The notes under the pieces were generated by a model that did not search any database, was not told the DNA's origin, and saw nothing but the letters and a program-made list of their open reading frames with translations. This document shows, piece after piece, positions 21,067 to 32,877 of a stretch of DNA of 64,000 nt (position 1 is the stretch's first letter; each line of letters opens with the position of its first letter). The stretch covers positions 11,019,773 to 11,083,772 of the forward strand of contig CM046863.1 of the NCBI GenBank assembly GCA_025617745.1, read 5' to 3'. This DNA comes from Heliocidaris erythrogramma (lineage: Eukaryota > Echinodermata > Echinoidea > Camarodonta > Echinometridae). The position numbers were made by a program, and so were the translations under genes.

Positions 21067-21163
21067 TAATATTCGATATGTGCTCATGAATGTCATGTAA
21101 TCATTATTCAATTATGCACTAATGGTGCATTCCATGATATCCAGGTGGAAGTATTCTTTTTAA

Positions 21164-22096
21164 AGTAGAACGTTAATGATTTTAAATATTGGCTTAATAC
21201 TTATTATTGCATAGATGGCATAAATTAAACAAGGTTATCCAAATTCAACGCTTGGAAACATTTGAAGTAATGATTATTATCAATTATAAAACGGTAAAAT
21301 ACAGCCCCCGATATAGCAGCTGAAGAGCTCCTCGAACGCTGCTGAGATATGTGACGACACACCCTGGACCAGTCCTGTCTAAGCAGACGATGTCCCATAA
21401 CATCTTACACATTTTTCAGAGCCTATTTTGTCATCTCCTCTTCACTTATTTCTCTTCCTTCACTAGCGTCAGTCTTAATGTTAGTCTGTTGCCTCACTCT
21501 TAACTTCGTGTATGGTATTATTTTGATGAAAAATGCAGCGTTAAAAAAATAAAGGAATCAGTCACTTGTAAACAAAATAAGACGCCATTGTATTTTCAGC
21601 TGCTTGCACCGGGCCATGTTCGGCGTTTCAAGAGGGAACGAATACCATCCTGCTATTATTCGGAGGGCTTTTCAATTTGAAAGTGGGGTTTATTTCATTG
21701 ATCATTGACCCTTCTCCTATGTATTTACAATCAAACGGTTTTAGCTATCAGAATCAGTTTCACTTTCCCTTTATAATGGTGTGAAATAAGGTCATGTTTA
21801 AATACACCAAACTCTTTATAATTTCATAAATAATTGCATTGCAAATTACGTTCATTCATTATAGGACGTCGTCTGCTTAAGCAGGATCGATCCCGTCTGT
21901 GACGACATAAAAACATCGCTATATTTCTGGCGAATCCTCGGATATTCCAGATGCTGAGAAGAGCTTTTATTTGTGTTGTTTTTATAATCACCAGATACGC
22001 AGTTGACATAAAACTTATACGATTGCCATCTGTAAGCTTCCCAGTTTCTAGTGATACATTAATTGCCATATTTGTGATTTTCTTTGAATATCTACT
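21164..22096. mobile_element. 933-bp element inserted at TTAA
   Basis: It is flanked by TTAA (21160-21163 and 22097-22100), while the tandem copy has one TTAA at the empty site. The terminal inverted repeat is short (AGTAGA...TCTACT). Internally, the sequence near 21350-21395 is an imperfect inverted repeat of 21865-21906 (CGTCTGCTTA shared). TTAA duplication is characteristic of piggyBac-type transposition. A 7-bp TTTAAAG duplication is an alternative reading. There is no transposase frame. Confidence 0.85.
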
Positions 22097-22353
22097 TTAA
22101 AGGGGGAAACAAAAGCTATTCATGAGGCACCTCTATCACTCCCAGAGTTATTTTTCTGAAGTGCACATAAAGGGACCCTCCATGTCTAAAATATCTGTGG
22201 ATATTTGGGGTCATTTGTACCATGCGCTAACCCCGAACTGGCTTATTGGTCGAGAATGGCAAGTCTGTCTGTCACACATACGTGACATCGGCACTGAAAG
22301 AGTTAATAATTAGTCTCTTTTGCTGTTTGGTTCATGTCAACTAGGGACATGGG

Positions 22354-24115
22354 CACTGGCGTAGACAGGGGGCACCGGGGGCCATGCCCCCCCCCCCCCC
22401 CCATTTAAAAAAAAAAGCGAGAGCGAGAGCGAAAAGGCGGGGGAAGTGAGAGAAAAAGCCTAAAAAGGGGCTACAAGCCGTTATATGGCTCTTACAATTT
22501 GATAAAACGTCAAAGTTTGGCACGTGCCCCGTGCAGCACTTGGAGGGGGCGCAAAAAACGCAAAGGAGAGAAAGAAAAATAGGGGGAACTGAATAAAAAT
22601 CATAATCTTTATGGATCACCGCCCCAAATCCGCAGGGTAAATGCACTAGAAATCTAGTTTTTTAAGGTTTGAAATGCGAAAAATTTCCAAAGTTCGTCGC
22701 TTTGCTCCCTCGCATAATTATTTTCTTCAGGATCTTGTAATTTCACTCCCCCAGTATATAGTTCTTAAATAGCTTAAAGGGTTCAAAAAGTTTGAAAAAA
22801 GAAAGATGTAATTGCTTTGCTCGCAATCATTGTGTAAGTTTCATATGACTCCTGCTAACTATTGCGCTCCCAATATACTAGGATAAAGTGTATAAAACAG
22901 CATTTGCAAACTTTTGAAAGAAATCTCAACTTCAGGTCGCCTTGCTGAATTTCTCGACTCTTTCTCAAGCCTATAGGGTTTTGTTAGTTCTGCTCCCGAT
23001 TGTAGAAGTGAGTGAATAGAAAACCGTTTATCAATATATAATATTCGAGCTTCTCTACCGCTTAACTGCGGTGGTCAAATGCAAAATTTTCTGGGTAAAA
23101 TACACAAGAAAATGCGTTTGTTAGTGTTAAATATTGAAAAATTTGCCGCTCAGTCGCTTTGCTCCCTCGCTTGTACAATAACATAGATAGGTTTGGGCAC
23201 TCGGGGGGGGGGGGGGGGGAGGGGGCGCCTAACTTCATGTTTTGCCCCGAGCGCCATATCCCTAGATACGCCACTGGCTTCGCTCCCTCGCGTGTGAAAT
23301 GTTGCGTCCAAATAATTGAAAAGCGGTCCTGGCGTCGAACTATAACTTTCCACCTACAAAAAAAAATCTTTCTCTCAAATTTGTTAAAACGTCAGAGCTT
23401 TCACGCTTCCCGCGGGAAGGCGGAAACTCCCCTTCCCTTCACCTACCCCTGTTACATACAGTGCAGTTTTGCGTCCAAAATAACTGAAAAGCGGCCAGGG
23501 CGTCGAACTAACATTCCGCGTAAACAAAAAGCGTGCTAAAACGTCAGAGCTTTTGCGCTTCGCGCGGGAATGGGGAAACTCTTCCTCCCTACACCCACCC
23601 CTGTTACATACAGTGCAGTATATAATTGTGTCCAAAATAACTGAAAAGCAGCCAGGGCCTCAAACTATAACTTTCCGCCTAAAAAATTGTTTGCTACATT
23701 TATCTTTCTCTCACATTTGCTAAAAAACGTTTCCCGCGGGAAGGGGGAAACTCCCCCCCCCCCCCCCCCCTCCCTGCACCAACCATGTTACATACAGTGC
23801 AGCATTGCGTCCAAATAATTGAAAAGCAGCCAGGGCGTCGAACTAACTTTCCGCCTGGAAAAAAAAGTGCTACGAGCCGTTATCTTTCTCTCAGATTTGC
23901 TGTAAAACGTAAGAGCTTTCGCGCTACGCGCGGGAGGGGGGAAACTCCCCTTCGCTGCACCCACCCCCTGGGGGATCGTGCTCATCACCAATATCGCACT
24001 CTTCGCGTGGCCCACAACCGCCCCCGCCTAAAATGAAATCCTGTCTACGCGGTTGGATCCTTCACGTCTGGACCCCCCCCCCCCCCCCCTTTGAAAAATC
24101 ATGGCTACGCCTGTG
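22354..24115 (+). mobile_element. hAT-like element, copy 2 (1.76 kb, deleted)
   Basis: The same element as 16021-18102 with the same GACATGGG flanks (22346-22353 and 24116-24123). A deletion joins the region near 22517 to sequence that lies about 440 bp further on in copy 1. It removes the left end of the nested hAT, whose right end survives at 23276. Confidence 0.85.
23283..23965 (+). repeat. Tandem units inside hAT element, copy 2
   Basis: About four and a third units of the 150-180 bp repeat described at 17394-17950. TGTTACATACAGTGCAG occurs near 23451, 23607 and 23787. Confidence 0.75.
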
Positions 24116-24843
24116 GACATGGGTATGGCGGAGTGGAAGTCTGAGAATAAAAGGGTTAAACCAAAGAGAGTTTTAGCTGTCCTTTTGCTCTCAAAGGAGG
24201 GATTCCTGCTTAAAGACAAGTGGCATTCCGTCACGATTCATACAATAAACTGAAATCAACGTTTCCTTCCCCAAAAATATATGTTACATAATTCAAATTC
24301 AAATTCAAATTCGTATTTATTTCATTTCCAACAGAATGAAAAGACAATGGCATTACAGATATTGTTACAGAATATATGAAAAATATATGTACAAATTCAA
24401 TTTACCTTGTTAAGTGTAGAAGTACGCTATACATATAAATACATTATTATAATGAATTATTAATAGAGATTCTTAATTTCTGAGGAAATGTGGGACCCAC
24501 TACAAAGCAGTGCTTGTAATTTGTGGATCCCCCAGGGAAAATAAAATTGTTTCAAATTGTGCCTACGAAAACACAAAACAGTGTTACAGAACAACAACAG
24601 GAAAAAGGGACAATTGGAAAGCAGGACAAATCATCACCGAAAAAGGAGGTAGTTATGTTGGTGATTCTGGCAAGTTAAAATCATAAGACCAAATAGAAAT
24701 TCAGTAAATTGAGCAGATGATGAAGACCCAAATGGAAAAATAAGAAGATACCAGCTGTTATTAGGTTATTATTGTATATTACATTATAAGATCTGTACGC
24801 GCGCTAATGCACATGGATACTTATTTATGACCATGGTTGTGAA

Positions 24844-25839
24844 TAAGTCCAGCTTCTGCCTCATGACTGATTTATATAACATGTACCTTGATATTTAATA
24901 TGGCTTAAACTCGTATTTCTCATTGATAATACACCAGATGTTTGATGATACTTTGATACATTTTTTTTACTTGTTGTCTGAATACTTTTCCCATGTTTAT
25001 GATATTAATTCTATCAATCTACTGATAGATTTTATATCATTTATATTATTGATAAATGCAATTATTGTCACATTATGATGCATATACATGTACTGTTATA
25101 GATACTTGGGCCTATAGTAAATATCAAATATCATTGATAGACTTTGGACAATATTGGACCTGTTTATCTTACAGCTCGAGCCAATGCCTGTTATGCCGCC
25201 CCCCCCCCCCCCCCCCAACTCGGAGGTCGAAGGGACCGCATGCGTGTTCCCAAAATCTCCGGTAAAGGGGTACTTTTTGGGCGACACAATCCTGCCCGTG
25301 AATTGTAAAAAAAGGGGGTGTTTTTTAACTTTCACCCGGAGATTTCATTAAAAAAGGGGGTGTTTTTCTTTCTCTCTCTCTCTCTCTCTCTCTTCGACAC
25401 CTGAGAAATTAAAAAAGGGGGGTTATGAAATATCTTGAAAAATTGATCAAATCCCAGGATCAAATTCCTGAAATTCCTGCTAGTTTTGATAGCTCATTCT
25501 TGGGAGGGGGGTTGGTGTCTGTCCTGAGATATGGGGTTGGAATGAGAGCTCACCTGAGATAGGGGGGTACATTGAGCAGTGTTCTGAATTTAGGGGGGTC
25601 TCCAAGGCAGGAAAAGCCCGCGCAAAGCCCGCGATAGGGGGGTTCAGAAATTTTGGCAGCCCTGAGATAGGGGGGTGCTTTCAAAGGGAGGGAACAAGCA
25701 TACGCGTACCCTAAATAATACTGAGTGGGGGGGGGGGGGGCGGCGGGCTGTTCTGCTGATACTATAGCCTTATTCACTGTACCCATTCTAACCATTGGAT
25801 ACTTCCTCACAAATGCAATAGGACAATTTGGTACTGGAT
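24844..25839. other. No gene; simple repeats and G/C runs
   Basis: Single-copy AT-rich DNA to about 25190, then a C run (about 25198-25216), (TC)n near 25368-25393 and a decayed array with CCTGAGATAGGGGGG-type units at about 25500-25680. A G run lies at about 25726-25741. Open frames here are low complexity. Confidence 0.6.
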
Positions 25840-25842
25840 TGT

Positions 25843-25887
25843 ATTTTTACTATTACAGGCAGGTGACTGTCACCCTAACCCAGATCC
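25843..25887 (+). pseudogene. Degenerate 2A-like peptide at element N-terminus
   Basis: One frame reads FLLLQAGDCHPNPDP. It resembles the ribosome-skipping 2A motif (D-V/I-E-x-N-P-G-P) known from APE-type retrotransposons of sea urchins and other animals, preceded by the usual Leu-rich stretch. Here the critical G of NPGP is D and the V-E is C-H, so skipping is probably lost. Confidence 0.6.
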
Positions 25888-25929
25888 CAGTGCCTGCCAG
25901 CACAGTAGTGATATGGATGTCTCTTCACC

Positions 25930-26225
25930 GAAATCTCCTTGTCATGTGTGCAAAGTTGCTTGTTTGTGGGGTGAGAGGGCAGTATGCTGTGATGGATGTC
26001 AGTGCTGTATATAGAGAGAGTCTGGCCAACTCGGTTTCAGTAGGGTAGCAACATGGCGTATATTCCTTTGTTATGTAAAGCTTGCATCTATATATATACG
26101 GCACTGATGGATGTGACGAATGGTATCATGTTGATTGCATGGGAATGAATACAGTGTGTTATGATGCATTGGTTCAACATGATTCGATATCATGGACATG
26201 CTGCTTGTGTGGCTTACCAAATTTT
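25930..26225 (+). pseudogene. PHD-type zinc finger, split by a 114-bp insertion
   Basis: The first half encodes CHVCKVACLWGERAVCCDGC (ending about 26000). The second half encodes DGCDEWYHVDC and SWTCCLCGLP (26108-26225), giving the Cys4-His-Cys3 pattern of a PHD finger. The 26001-26114 segment between them carries stops. It is bounded by direct repeats of TGATGGATGT (25991-26000 and 26105-26114). PHD fingers bind histone tails, and in retrotransposons they may help target chromatin (inference). Confidence 0.75.
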
Positions 26226-26439
26226 TCATCTAGCCTTTTTACAGCTTCTACCTCAAACAGATCGGCCCCTAATAACAGTGACTGTATTAATCCTGCTTCT
26301 AGTAACTTATCATGTACAGATGATGGCAAAAAACTGTTTAATACACCGTTTGCAACTTCCTCACCACGTGCGGATACTGCACGACAAAAGGCTAACTCAA
26401 AAAGTCAGAAGTGTCTGACTACTGGTAGGGATTATAAAC

Positions 26440-27140
26440 CACTAAAGGTTTTAGTGGTGAATTTCCAGAGTATCAGAAACAAGGTGGCAGATTTGCATAT
26501 GTGTCTAGAGTTTGATAATCCCGATATATTATTGGGAACTGAAACATGGCTACATAAATCTGTGAGTAGTAGCGAGATATTTCCAAGCAACTATATTGTT
26601 TATCGTAATGATAGAGATCCAAACAGTAAGGGCCAGGCATATGGCGGTGTGTTGATTGCCGTTAAAAACAACATTACCTGTGCCTAAAGGTATGACCTAG
26701 GGTCAGAAAACGAAAGTGTATGGATTGAGATTGAAATACATGGAGCCAAGTTAGTCCTAGTAGGAAGTTTTTACAGACCCCCAAACACGGATAAGGAATA
26801 TTTGGCTACTTTTAAGAACTCAATAGATAAGATTAACGTAGATCACTACAGTAATATCTGGATGGGTGGTGATTTTAACCTAGGTGACATCATATGGGAT
26901 TCACAAACAGGATCACAGAAGGTTACAATGTGTAGGGACTTTATTGATATGATTAATGATTGTGGTCTCGAGCAGATTGTTACAGAACCAACTCGAGGGG
27001 ATAATATCCTTGATTTATTTTTCATCAAGAATCCTTCTCTAGTCATTAGATCCTCAATTGTACCAGGACTCAGTGATCATGATGGCATCCCCATGATACT
27101 CACAAACACCAAGCCCTTGCTTAGTAGACACAAACCAAGG
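26440..27140 (+). pseudogene. APE-type endonuclease of retrotransposon B
   Basis: Visible blocks are VVNFQSIRNKV, ILLGTETWL (catalytic Glu), YGGVLIAV, VGSFYRPPN, WMGGDFNL (catalytic Asp/Asn) and GLSDHDGI (catalytic Asp-His). A TAA at 26685 interrupts it; the frame continues afterwards. The enzyme would nick target DNA to prime reverse transcription. Confidence 0.88.
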
Positions 27141-27159
27141 AAAGTCTTTCAGTATAACA

Positions 27160-28517
27160 GAAAAGTTGAAGGAGGTTGTGGGTAACATAAGTCAAGACAT
27201 TCTGGCTCATCAGGTACAGGGGGAAACAGGTTCAGTTGAAAAAGTGTGGAATACCTTCAAAGAGAAATTACACAAAGGTGTTGATGAGACTGTCCCGTCT
27301 AAGATGGTGGGCAAAAAGAACTTCGCCCCTTGGATAAACCAGTCCATCAAGAGATTACATAAACGTAAACAAAGGGCCTACAACAAGGCAAATAAAACAG
27401 GGAAGCCAGATGACTGGGAAGTGTATAAGAAGCTTAGAAAAGAAATCAAAAGCAAAACAAGAAAAACACATAGGTAATAATGTACAGGGTAAATGTAAGG
27501 AGTCAGCCAAGCAATTTTGGTCATTCATTAAGTCACTAAGAAAAGACTCGATGGAGATCCCAGCTCTAAAAGACAAAATCACTGGCGAGCTGATAACTGA
27601 TAGTAAAAAAAAGCAAATTTGTCAAATAGACAATATCAAGAACAATTCACAAAGGAAAGACTTCAAGATGTACCAAGGCCCCAAGAGTCTGACATAGCCT
27701 CTATGCCTGATATTGAGATTAATGTAGCAGGTGGTACTAAATTGTCCCACAAAGCTACAGGTCCTGATGAAATATCTCCTTGGGTCCAACGGCAAACAGC
27801 AGAGGAAGTAGCCCCTGCACTAACGAGCATATTTCAATTATCTCTCTCAACAGGTGAAATCCCAGAGGACTGGCGCCGAGCAAATATTACCCCAATATTT
27901 AAGAAAGGGGACAAAGCAGACCCCTCCAATTACAGATCAATAAACCTCACCTCAGTTTGCAGTAAAGTAATGGAAAACATTATCTATACTAACATTATGT
28001 TTCACTTAGATAGTCATGGAATCCTGAACGAGCACCAGCACTAACCGCAAACAAAGGGTTGTTGTTGAAGGGGAGCAATCAGAATGGGTGACAGTGGAAT
28101 CGGGCGTCCCCCAGGGTACAGTTACCAGACCTTTGTACTTTCTCATATTTATTAATGACTTGCCTAACATATTGAAGTCCACCTGCCGCTTATTTGCTGA
28201 TGACTGCATCATCTATGACCAAGTGTCTATCATGGTAGATGCACAGAAGGTGCAAAAAGACCTGGATAGACTAGCAGAATGGCAGGCAAGATGGCAGATG
28301 GATCTCAATGCCAAGAAATGTCATGTATTACACATAACCCACTCCAGAAATCCAGTGAAATACCAATACACACTTAATAACTCCCCACTCCCAGAGTCAA
28401 AATCTCGCAAATATCTAGGAGTCGACATCTCTAACGACTTGACCTGGAATGTACACGTCGATAAAATATGTGCAAAGGCTAACAAATCTCTTGGTTTTAT
28501 ACGCAGGAACCTTTTTG
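27160..28517 (+). pseudogene. Reverse transcriptase of retrotransposon B, left part, motif A deleted
   Basis: A basic linker (INQSIKRLHKRKQRAYNKAN) leads to RT blocks KATGPDEISPWV, WRRANITPIFKKGDKADP and YRSINLTSVCSKVMENII. The frame then stops at GILNEHQH (28041). Sequence resumes at the region before motif B (ESGVPQGTVT) and FADDCIIY. The residues that should carry the motif A aspartate are absent, so this RT was dead even before it was split at 28517. Confidence 0.88.
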
Positions 28518-31500
28518 ACTAGAAATGATGTCTTTATATTAGAAATGATATTGCATCTAACGTACGAGAAGATCTTACACAAAATGATATTGAATCGTTA
28601 TGGATTGACATTCTATTACCCCATACAAAACCCATTACTCTAGGTGTTGTGTACACACCCCTTACAGATCATTATTTTATTGAATATCTCACTGACACCT
28701 TGGATAAATTAACAAAAGATGATGAGGTTATAATTTTAGGGGACGTGAATATCTGTCTTCATTATCAAAAAAATACAAGAATATTTTGAATTTAAATGGT
28801 TTGAGTCAACTTATAACTAAACCCACTCGAACAACATCGGCCACTTCATCATTAATAGACCATGTAATCAGCAGTAAAGAAGAAAATATTTGTCAAAGTG
28901 GTGTTATTGAAATTGGCCTAAGTGATCATTTTTTAACCTACTGCTCTAGGAAGCTTATAAGACCTGAATTCAGACAGCATAGAAATATAAATATTCGGTG
29001 TATGAGAAACTATTGTATAGATGATTTTAATAATGTTTTATCTCAAGTCAATTGGTCTGACATATTAGAATGTAAAGAAGTAAATACTGCGTGGTCAATT
29101 TTCAAAAATATTTTCATGTCTATATAGTTGATAAATGTGCTCCATTAAAACAAGTAAGAATTAAGCAAAGAACCGATAAGTGGAGGAATGCTGAAATTAT
29201 GCCGTTAATAAGACAAATATAGCTTTTAAAAGAATGAAAAAGGATTATGGTAATTTAGAATTAGAAAAGAAATATAAACTTTTACGTAATTTGGTGCAAA
29301 GAAAAGTGAGACAGGCTAAAGATGAATACTTCCAAAATCAAATTGATGAGCATAAAAATGATTCTAAAAAGTTGTGGAAGAATCTGAAAGATTTAGGTTG
29401 TAAAAACAAACAAAAGAATATTAAAGAGAATGTTATTAATATCCAAGGGGAGTTATGTCATGATAATTATGAGGATAACGAACGAATTTAACAATTGTTT
29501 CACAACTGTGGCAGAAAAATTAGCTAGTAATCTGCCAGATAGCAACACTAATGAATTTGGAACGGACAGTGTTAAATTACAAAAATTATACGACAGTAAG
29601 GGTGTATCGAAAAGTTGTTTTCTTTTTTCTCCTGTCAAAGAAAAGTTTGTTTTAGATGAATTAAATGAGTTGAAAATATCAAAAAGTACCGGGCTTGACT
29701 TGGTACCTGCCAGATTTTTGAAGGATGGAGCTAAATATTTGTATAAACCTTTAACTTACATTATTAACTTATCTATCTCAACTTCCACCTTCCCTGATGA
29801 AATGAAAATTGCAAAAGTAACACCCCTTTATAAAAAGAAAGATAAAACTAATGTTAGCAATTATAGACCGATTAGCGTTTTAAGTATAGTCTCGAAGGTC
29901 CTGTAAAAATTTGTGTATGCCCGATTAGAGAACTACTTTCAAGAAAACAACATAATATACGAATTTCAATCTGGTTTTAGAAATGGTTATTCCACTGAAA
30001 CTTGCCTTATTCACCTGGTAGATTTTGTCAGGAACGAAATTTCCCACGGATGTTTTGTCGGGATGGTTCTTCTTGACTTGCAAAAAGCCTTCGATACCGT
30101 TAACCATAATATACTGTTAAGTAAATTAGAAGTAATTGGTTTAAATTCTGCATGTGTGCAATGGTTTAGGTCTTACTTGACCAATCGTCATCAAGTTGTC
30201 TCGTTGCAAAATGTACTCTCCGATTCTATGCCCATAAGATGCGGACTTCCCCAGGGGAGCATATTAGGTCCCATTCTTTTCATGTGCTACATTAATGATA
30301 TGTGTGTTTGTGTCGACGACAGTAAATTACTTTTATATGCAGATGATAGTGTGTTACTATATTCTGGTACTGATCCTAAGCTGATCGGGGAAAAACTTAG
30401 CTTAGAATTATCAAACTGTGTTAATTGGATGACAGCAAAACCGAAAGTATTTTGTTTTGTTCGCGGGGTAGGTTGAAGTATACTGATGATTTCAATATAA
30501 GTTATAACAATCAACTCATTAAGAGACAGGATTCTGTGAAGTATTTAGGACTAAATATAGCTAGTGATCTTTCTTGCTCAAGTTTGGTTGACAGTATTGT
30601 CAAAAAAGCGTCTAAAATTTTTGTATCGTTAATTATCAAAATTGCATGAACTTAAAATCAAGACGCATAAATTTAAAGTTTTTCCTTAATACAATATTTA
30701 TTTGATTATGCTAATGCGGCATGGTACTGCAGTCTAGGCAAGGTGGATCAAAACAAGTTAAAAAGATTGTAAGATTTATCAATCACTTACCACCAAGAAC
30801 ACACATTGGGAAGAGTGAACTTGAAACAGCTGGTCTTCTTCATATAAACCTTAGATCACAACAACTTTTAATTCACAATGTACATAAGATTTTTTACTCT
30901 AATGCAGATCACTATATTTCAAATAATTTTACTCGCTCTTCAAGTGTTCATGGGCATGACACTAGAAATAGTCAATTTAATTTCGTAGTGCCTAAGCGGA
31001 AAGGTAAAATTGGAAATTCCTTTTATTGTAACGGTATTCTTTTCTGGAATTCCCTCCCAAATCATGTTAAGTCAGTTAAGATTTTTTTTTACATTTTAAA
31101 AGGGTATTGAATCATCATCTGAAAAATGTTTCTACTCCATAACTGTATTTCTCCTCTCTTTTTTGTAGCTCAGAGGGTTTTTCCTATATTATATGACTTA
31201 TGTAACCAACGTTTATTATCGATAGTTTCATTATGATTTTCTCTATATAGTTTTTTTTCCGTTGAGTAAGTCTTGTTTTCACATTTATGTAATCTTCGCC
31301 TACTTTATAAAAATGTTATGTTTTATTTTGCTACTTTAGTACATTCTTGTCGCACTTGTACGATAGTCTTGTAGCCGTACTAATGTGTTTTCTTAGTGTA
31401 TTTTTTAATCAGTTATTTAGGTAAGGACCCCATTGGAAATAAGCCATTTCGGCTTTCATGGGCTATCCTGTCATGGTACCTCGACGTGTTTGTATTGCAA

Positions 31501-31538
31501 TATACCTGACGAATAAAATAAAATCAAATAAAATCAGA
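28518..31538 (+). mobile_element. CR1/L2-like retrotransposon C nested in retrotransposon B, 5'-truncated
   Basis: It starts in the middle of an endonuclease (about 28525-29130; ILGDVNI, GLSDHF), then RT with KISKSTGLDLVPARFLKDGA, YRPISVLSIVSKVL, LLDLQKAFDTVNHNIL (motif A), GLPQGSILGPILF (motif B) and YADDSVLLY. VKYLGLNIASDLSC and a C-terminal FWNSLPNHVKSV block follow. The 3' UTR (31115-31500) ends in AAATAAAATCAAATAAAATC repeats at about 31538. Several stops and frameshifts are present. Retrotransposon B sequence resumes right after the tail. Confidence 0.9.
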
Positions 31539-32045
31539 TTGTGCCAAAAAGATTAAAGATATGGCCTACAAGACGCTGGTAAGGCCGACCCTAGACTATT
31601 GTTCAACTGTCTGGGATCCTCATACTCAAACACTAATACATAAAATTGAAGCCATACAAAATAGAGCAGCTCGATTTGTCACAGGTGACTACTCCAAGTA
31701 TAGCAGCGTCACTGCCATGAAGCAGAAGCTGGACTGGGAAACGCTGCATCTGCGCCGAAAAGTGAACCGCGTAACAACATTTCGCGAGGCGCTTGCGGGT
31801 CGCCTATCCATCCCAGTACGAAAAGTCATGCGTCCGGTTCGAAGGCCTCTCCGGAAATCATCTTTAGCAAGCTTCATCCCAATCTTCGCCAACAAAAACT
31901 GTTATAAATACATGTATTCATTTGTACCGAGAACCATCCCAGACTGGAATTCCCTCACATCCGCAACCACCGAAATCATACACAGAAACCTTCAAAAGAA
32001 CAGCCTTCAAATCTTGACAAAACAAAACAAAAACTAAAGCACACC
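31539..32045 (+). pseudogene. Retrotransposon B, C-terminal RT segment
   Basis: It opens with CAKKIKDMAYKTLVRPTLDY, the normal continuation of the RNLFD region that stops at 28517. It goes on to VWDPHTQTLIHKIEAIQNRA and a C-terminal RTIPDWNSLTSATTE block ending near 32036. The match in register across 28517/31539 shows that element C inserted into an existing element B. Confidence 0.88.
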
Positions 32046-32060
32046 TTCTCTCTCCACACC

Positions 32061-32215
32061 AGAGACTTGCAAGACATAGCAACAAGCAATGTATACAACC
32101 TGGATTCCAAGTATTGTAGTTCATTCATTAATAACAGGTTAATGGAATACCTCGTCACTAGGTCCCCAGGAAAGAAACATCCATAAATTTGAATCACTTG
32201 GTAAACAGGTCTATT
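32061..32215 (+). repeat. MITE family M1, 5'-truncated copy
   Basis: It matches the right two thirds of 14382-14616, ending GTAAACAGGTCTATT. The left terminal repeat is missing. Confidence 0.85.
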
Positions 32216-32850
32216 GACAATAACCAGTAGTTACTGTAGGTACGGAAGGGGGGGGGGGGGGGTACGGCGGTACATATCCCCTAATCAAAAGGCGAAAATG
32301 AAAAGTAAGAGAATAGGAAAGCGAGGAAGCAAAGAAGAAGATAACATGCAGCCGCAGCCTCCCCAAAGTGGTAGCTTTGTTAATTTATTTCATTTCAATA
32401 AGATTTCCGCCCCCATAATCCAGTGCCCTCTTAATGGCGGGATCAAGTAACAACAATGAGTATAGCATTAGTAATGTGAAGAGCAGTAATAATACCAAAA
32501 AAAATGATGATGATGATGATAATTATTATTACAATTATAATTACAGTAATGTCAATAACAATAATGGTGTTATAAGTATGTACACTATGTGTAGTCAGAC
32601 TACACATACCATCAATATAATTTATCATCAACCTCAACAAGGAATATTCCTGATTCCCCTTTTTTCTACATGTATCGGAGAAGCCTGACCTACACAAAGT
32701 CAAAGATTTTCTACTGAGCAGTCCTTTATACACCCCCCCCCCCCCCCCCCCCCCCCCCACTCACACACCCGTTTGCCAGCTCCCGATCAAGCGTGTGCAA
32801 GCTTGATCATGGCATGCTGATCAAATTGGTCTAGCGCCATCTCGAGACGA
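32216..32850. other. Simple repeats upstream of the TBC1D2-like gene
   Basis: The stretch contains a G run (about 32247-32261), ATN/AAT-rich trinucleotide-like sequence at about 32500-32570 and a long C run (about 32732-32758). The promoter of the downstream gene should lie near 32760-32850. I see no TATA box. GCTTGATCATGGCATGCTGATCA near 32805 is a partial palindrome. Confidence 0.5.
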
Positions 32851-32877
32851 ATGCTTGTATTCGATTCAGAAAGCAAA

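Larger units (their letters stand above)
20269..22307 (+). repeat. Dispersed repeat R, copy 2 (split by two insertions)
   Basis: The repeat is present as 20269-20534, 21067-21163 and 22097-22307. The intervening parts are the two mobile elements absent from copy 1. End sequences match 15408-15980 closely. Confidence 0.85.
18886..24843. repeat. Tandem segmental duplication, copy 2 (expanded to 5,958 bp)
   Basis: It matches 14025-18885 but differs by four structural events. It has an inserted 532-bp element at 20535-21066, an inserted 933-bp element at 21164-22096, and an internal deletion of about 440 bp corresponding to 16178-16618. It also has an extra satellite unit near 23790-23960. Substitutions are few (for example CATGAAATCC versus CATGATATCC near 14120/18985), so the duplication is recent. 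Confidence 0.95.
25840..28517 (+). mobile_element. CR1-like retrotransposon B (2A-like, PHD, APE, partial RT), left part
   Basis: Domains in order: a 2A-like N-terminal motif (25843-25887), a PHD-type zinc finger (about 25930-26225) and an APE endonuclease (about 26440-27140). RT N-terminal blocks (about 27160-28040) and RT motif B onward (28088-28517) follow. PHD plus APE plus RT is a known layout in CR1-type elements of invertebrates. A stop at 26685, frameshifts near 27180 and 27480, and a deletion of RT motif A near 28041 inactivate it. The right part continues at 31539 after a nested insertion. Confidence 0.88.

Noticed and set aside
32434-32688. Asn/Tyr-rich 84-codon frame
   Set aside because: It is produced by trinucleotide-like AAT/TAT repeats with no domain or splice support.
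32851-32877. Upstream ATG at 32851 as start of the TBC1D2-like protein
   Set aside because: It has a weaker context (C at -3) than the ATG at 32878 (A at -3, G at +4). It remains possible.
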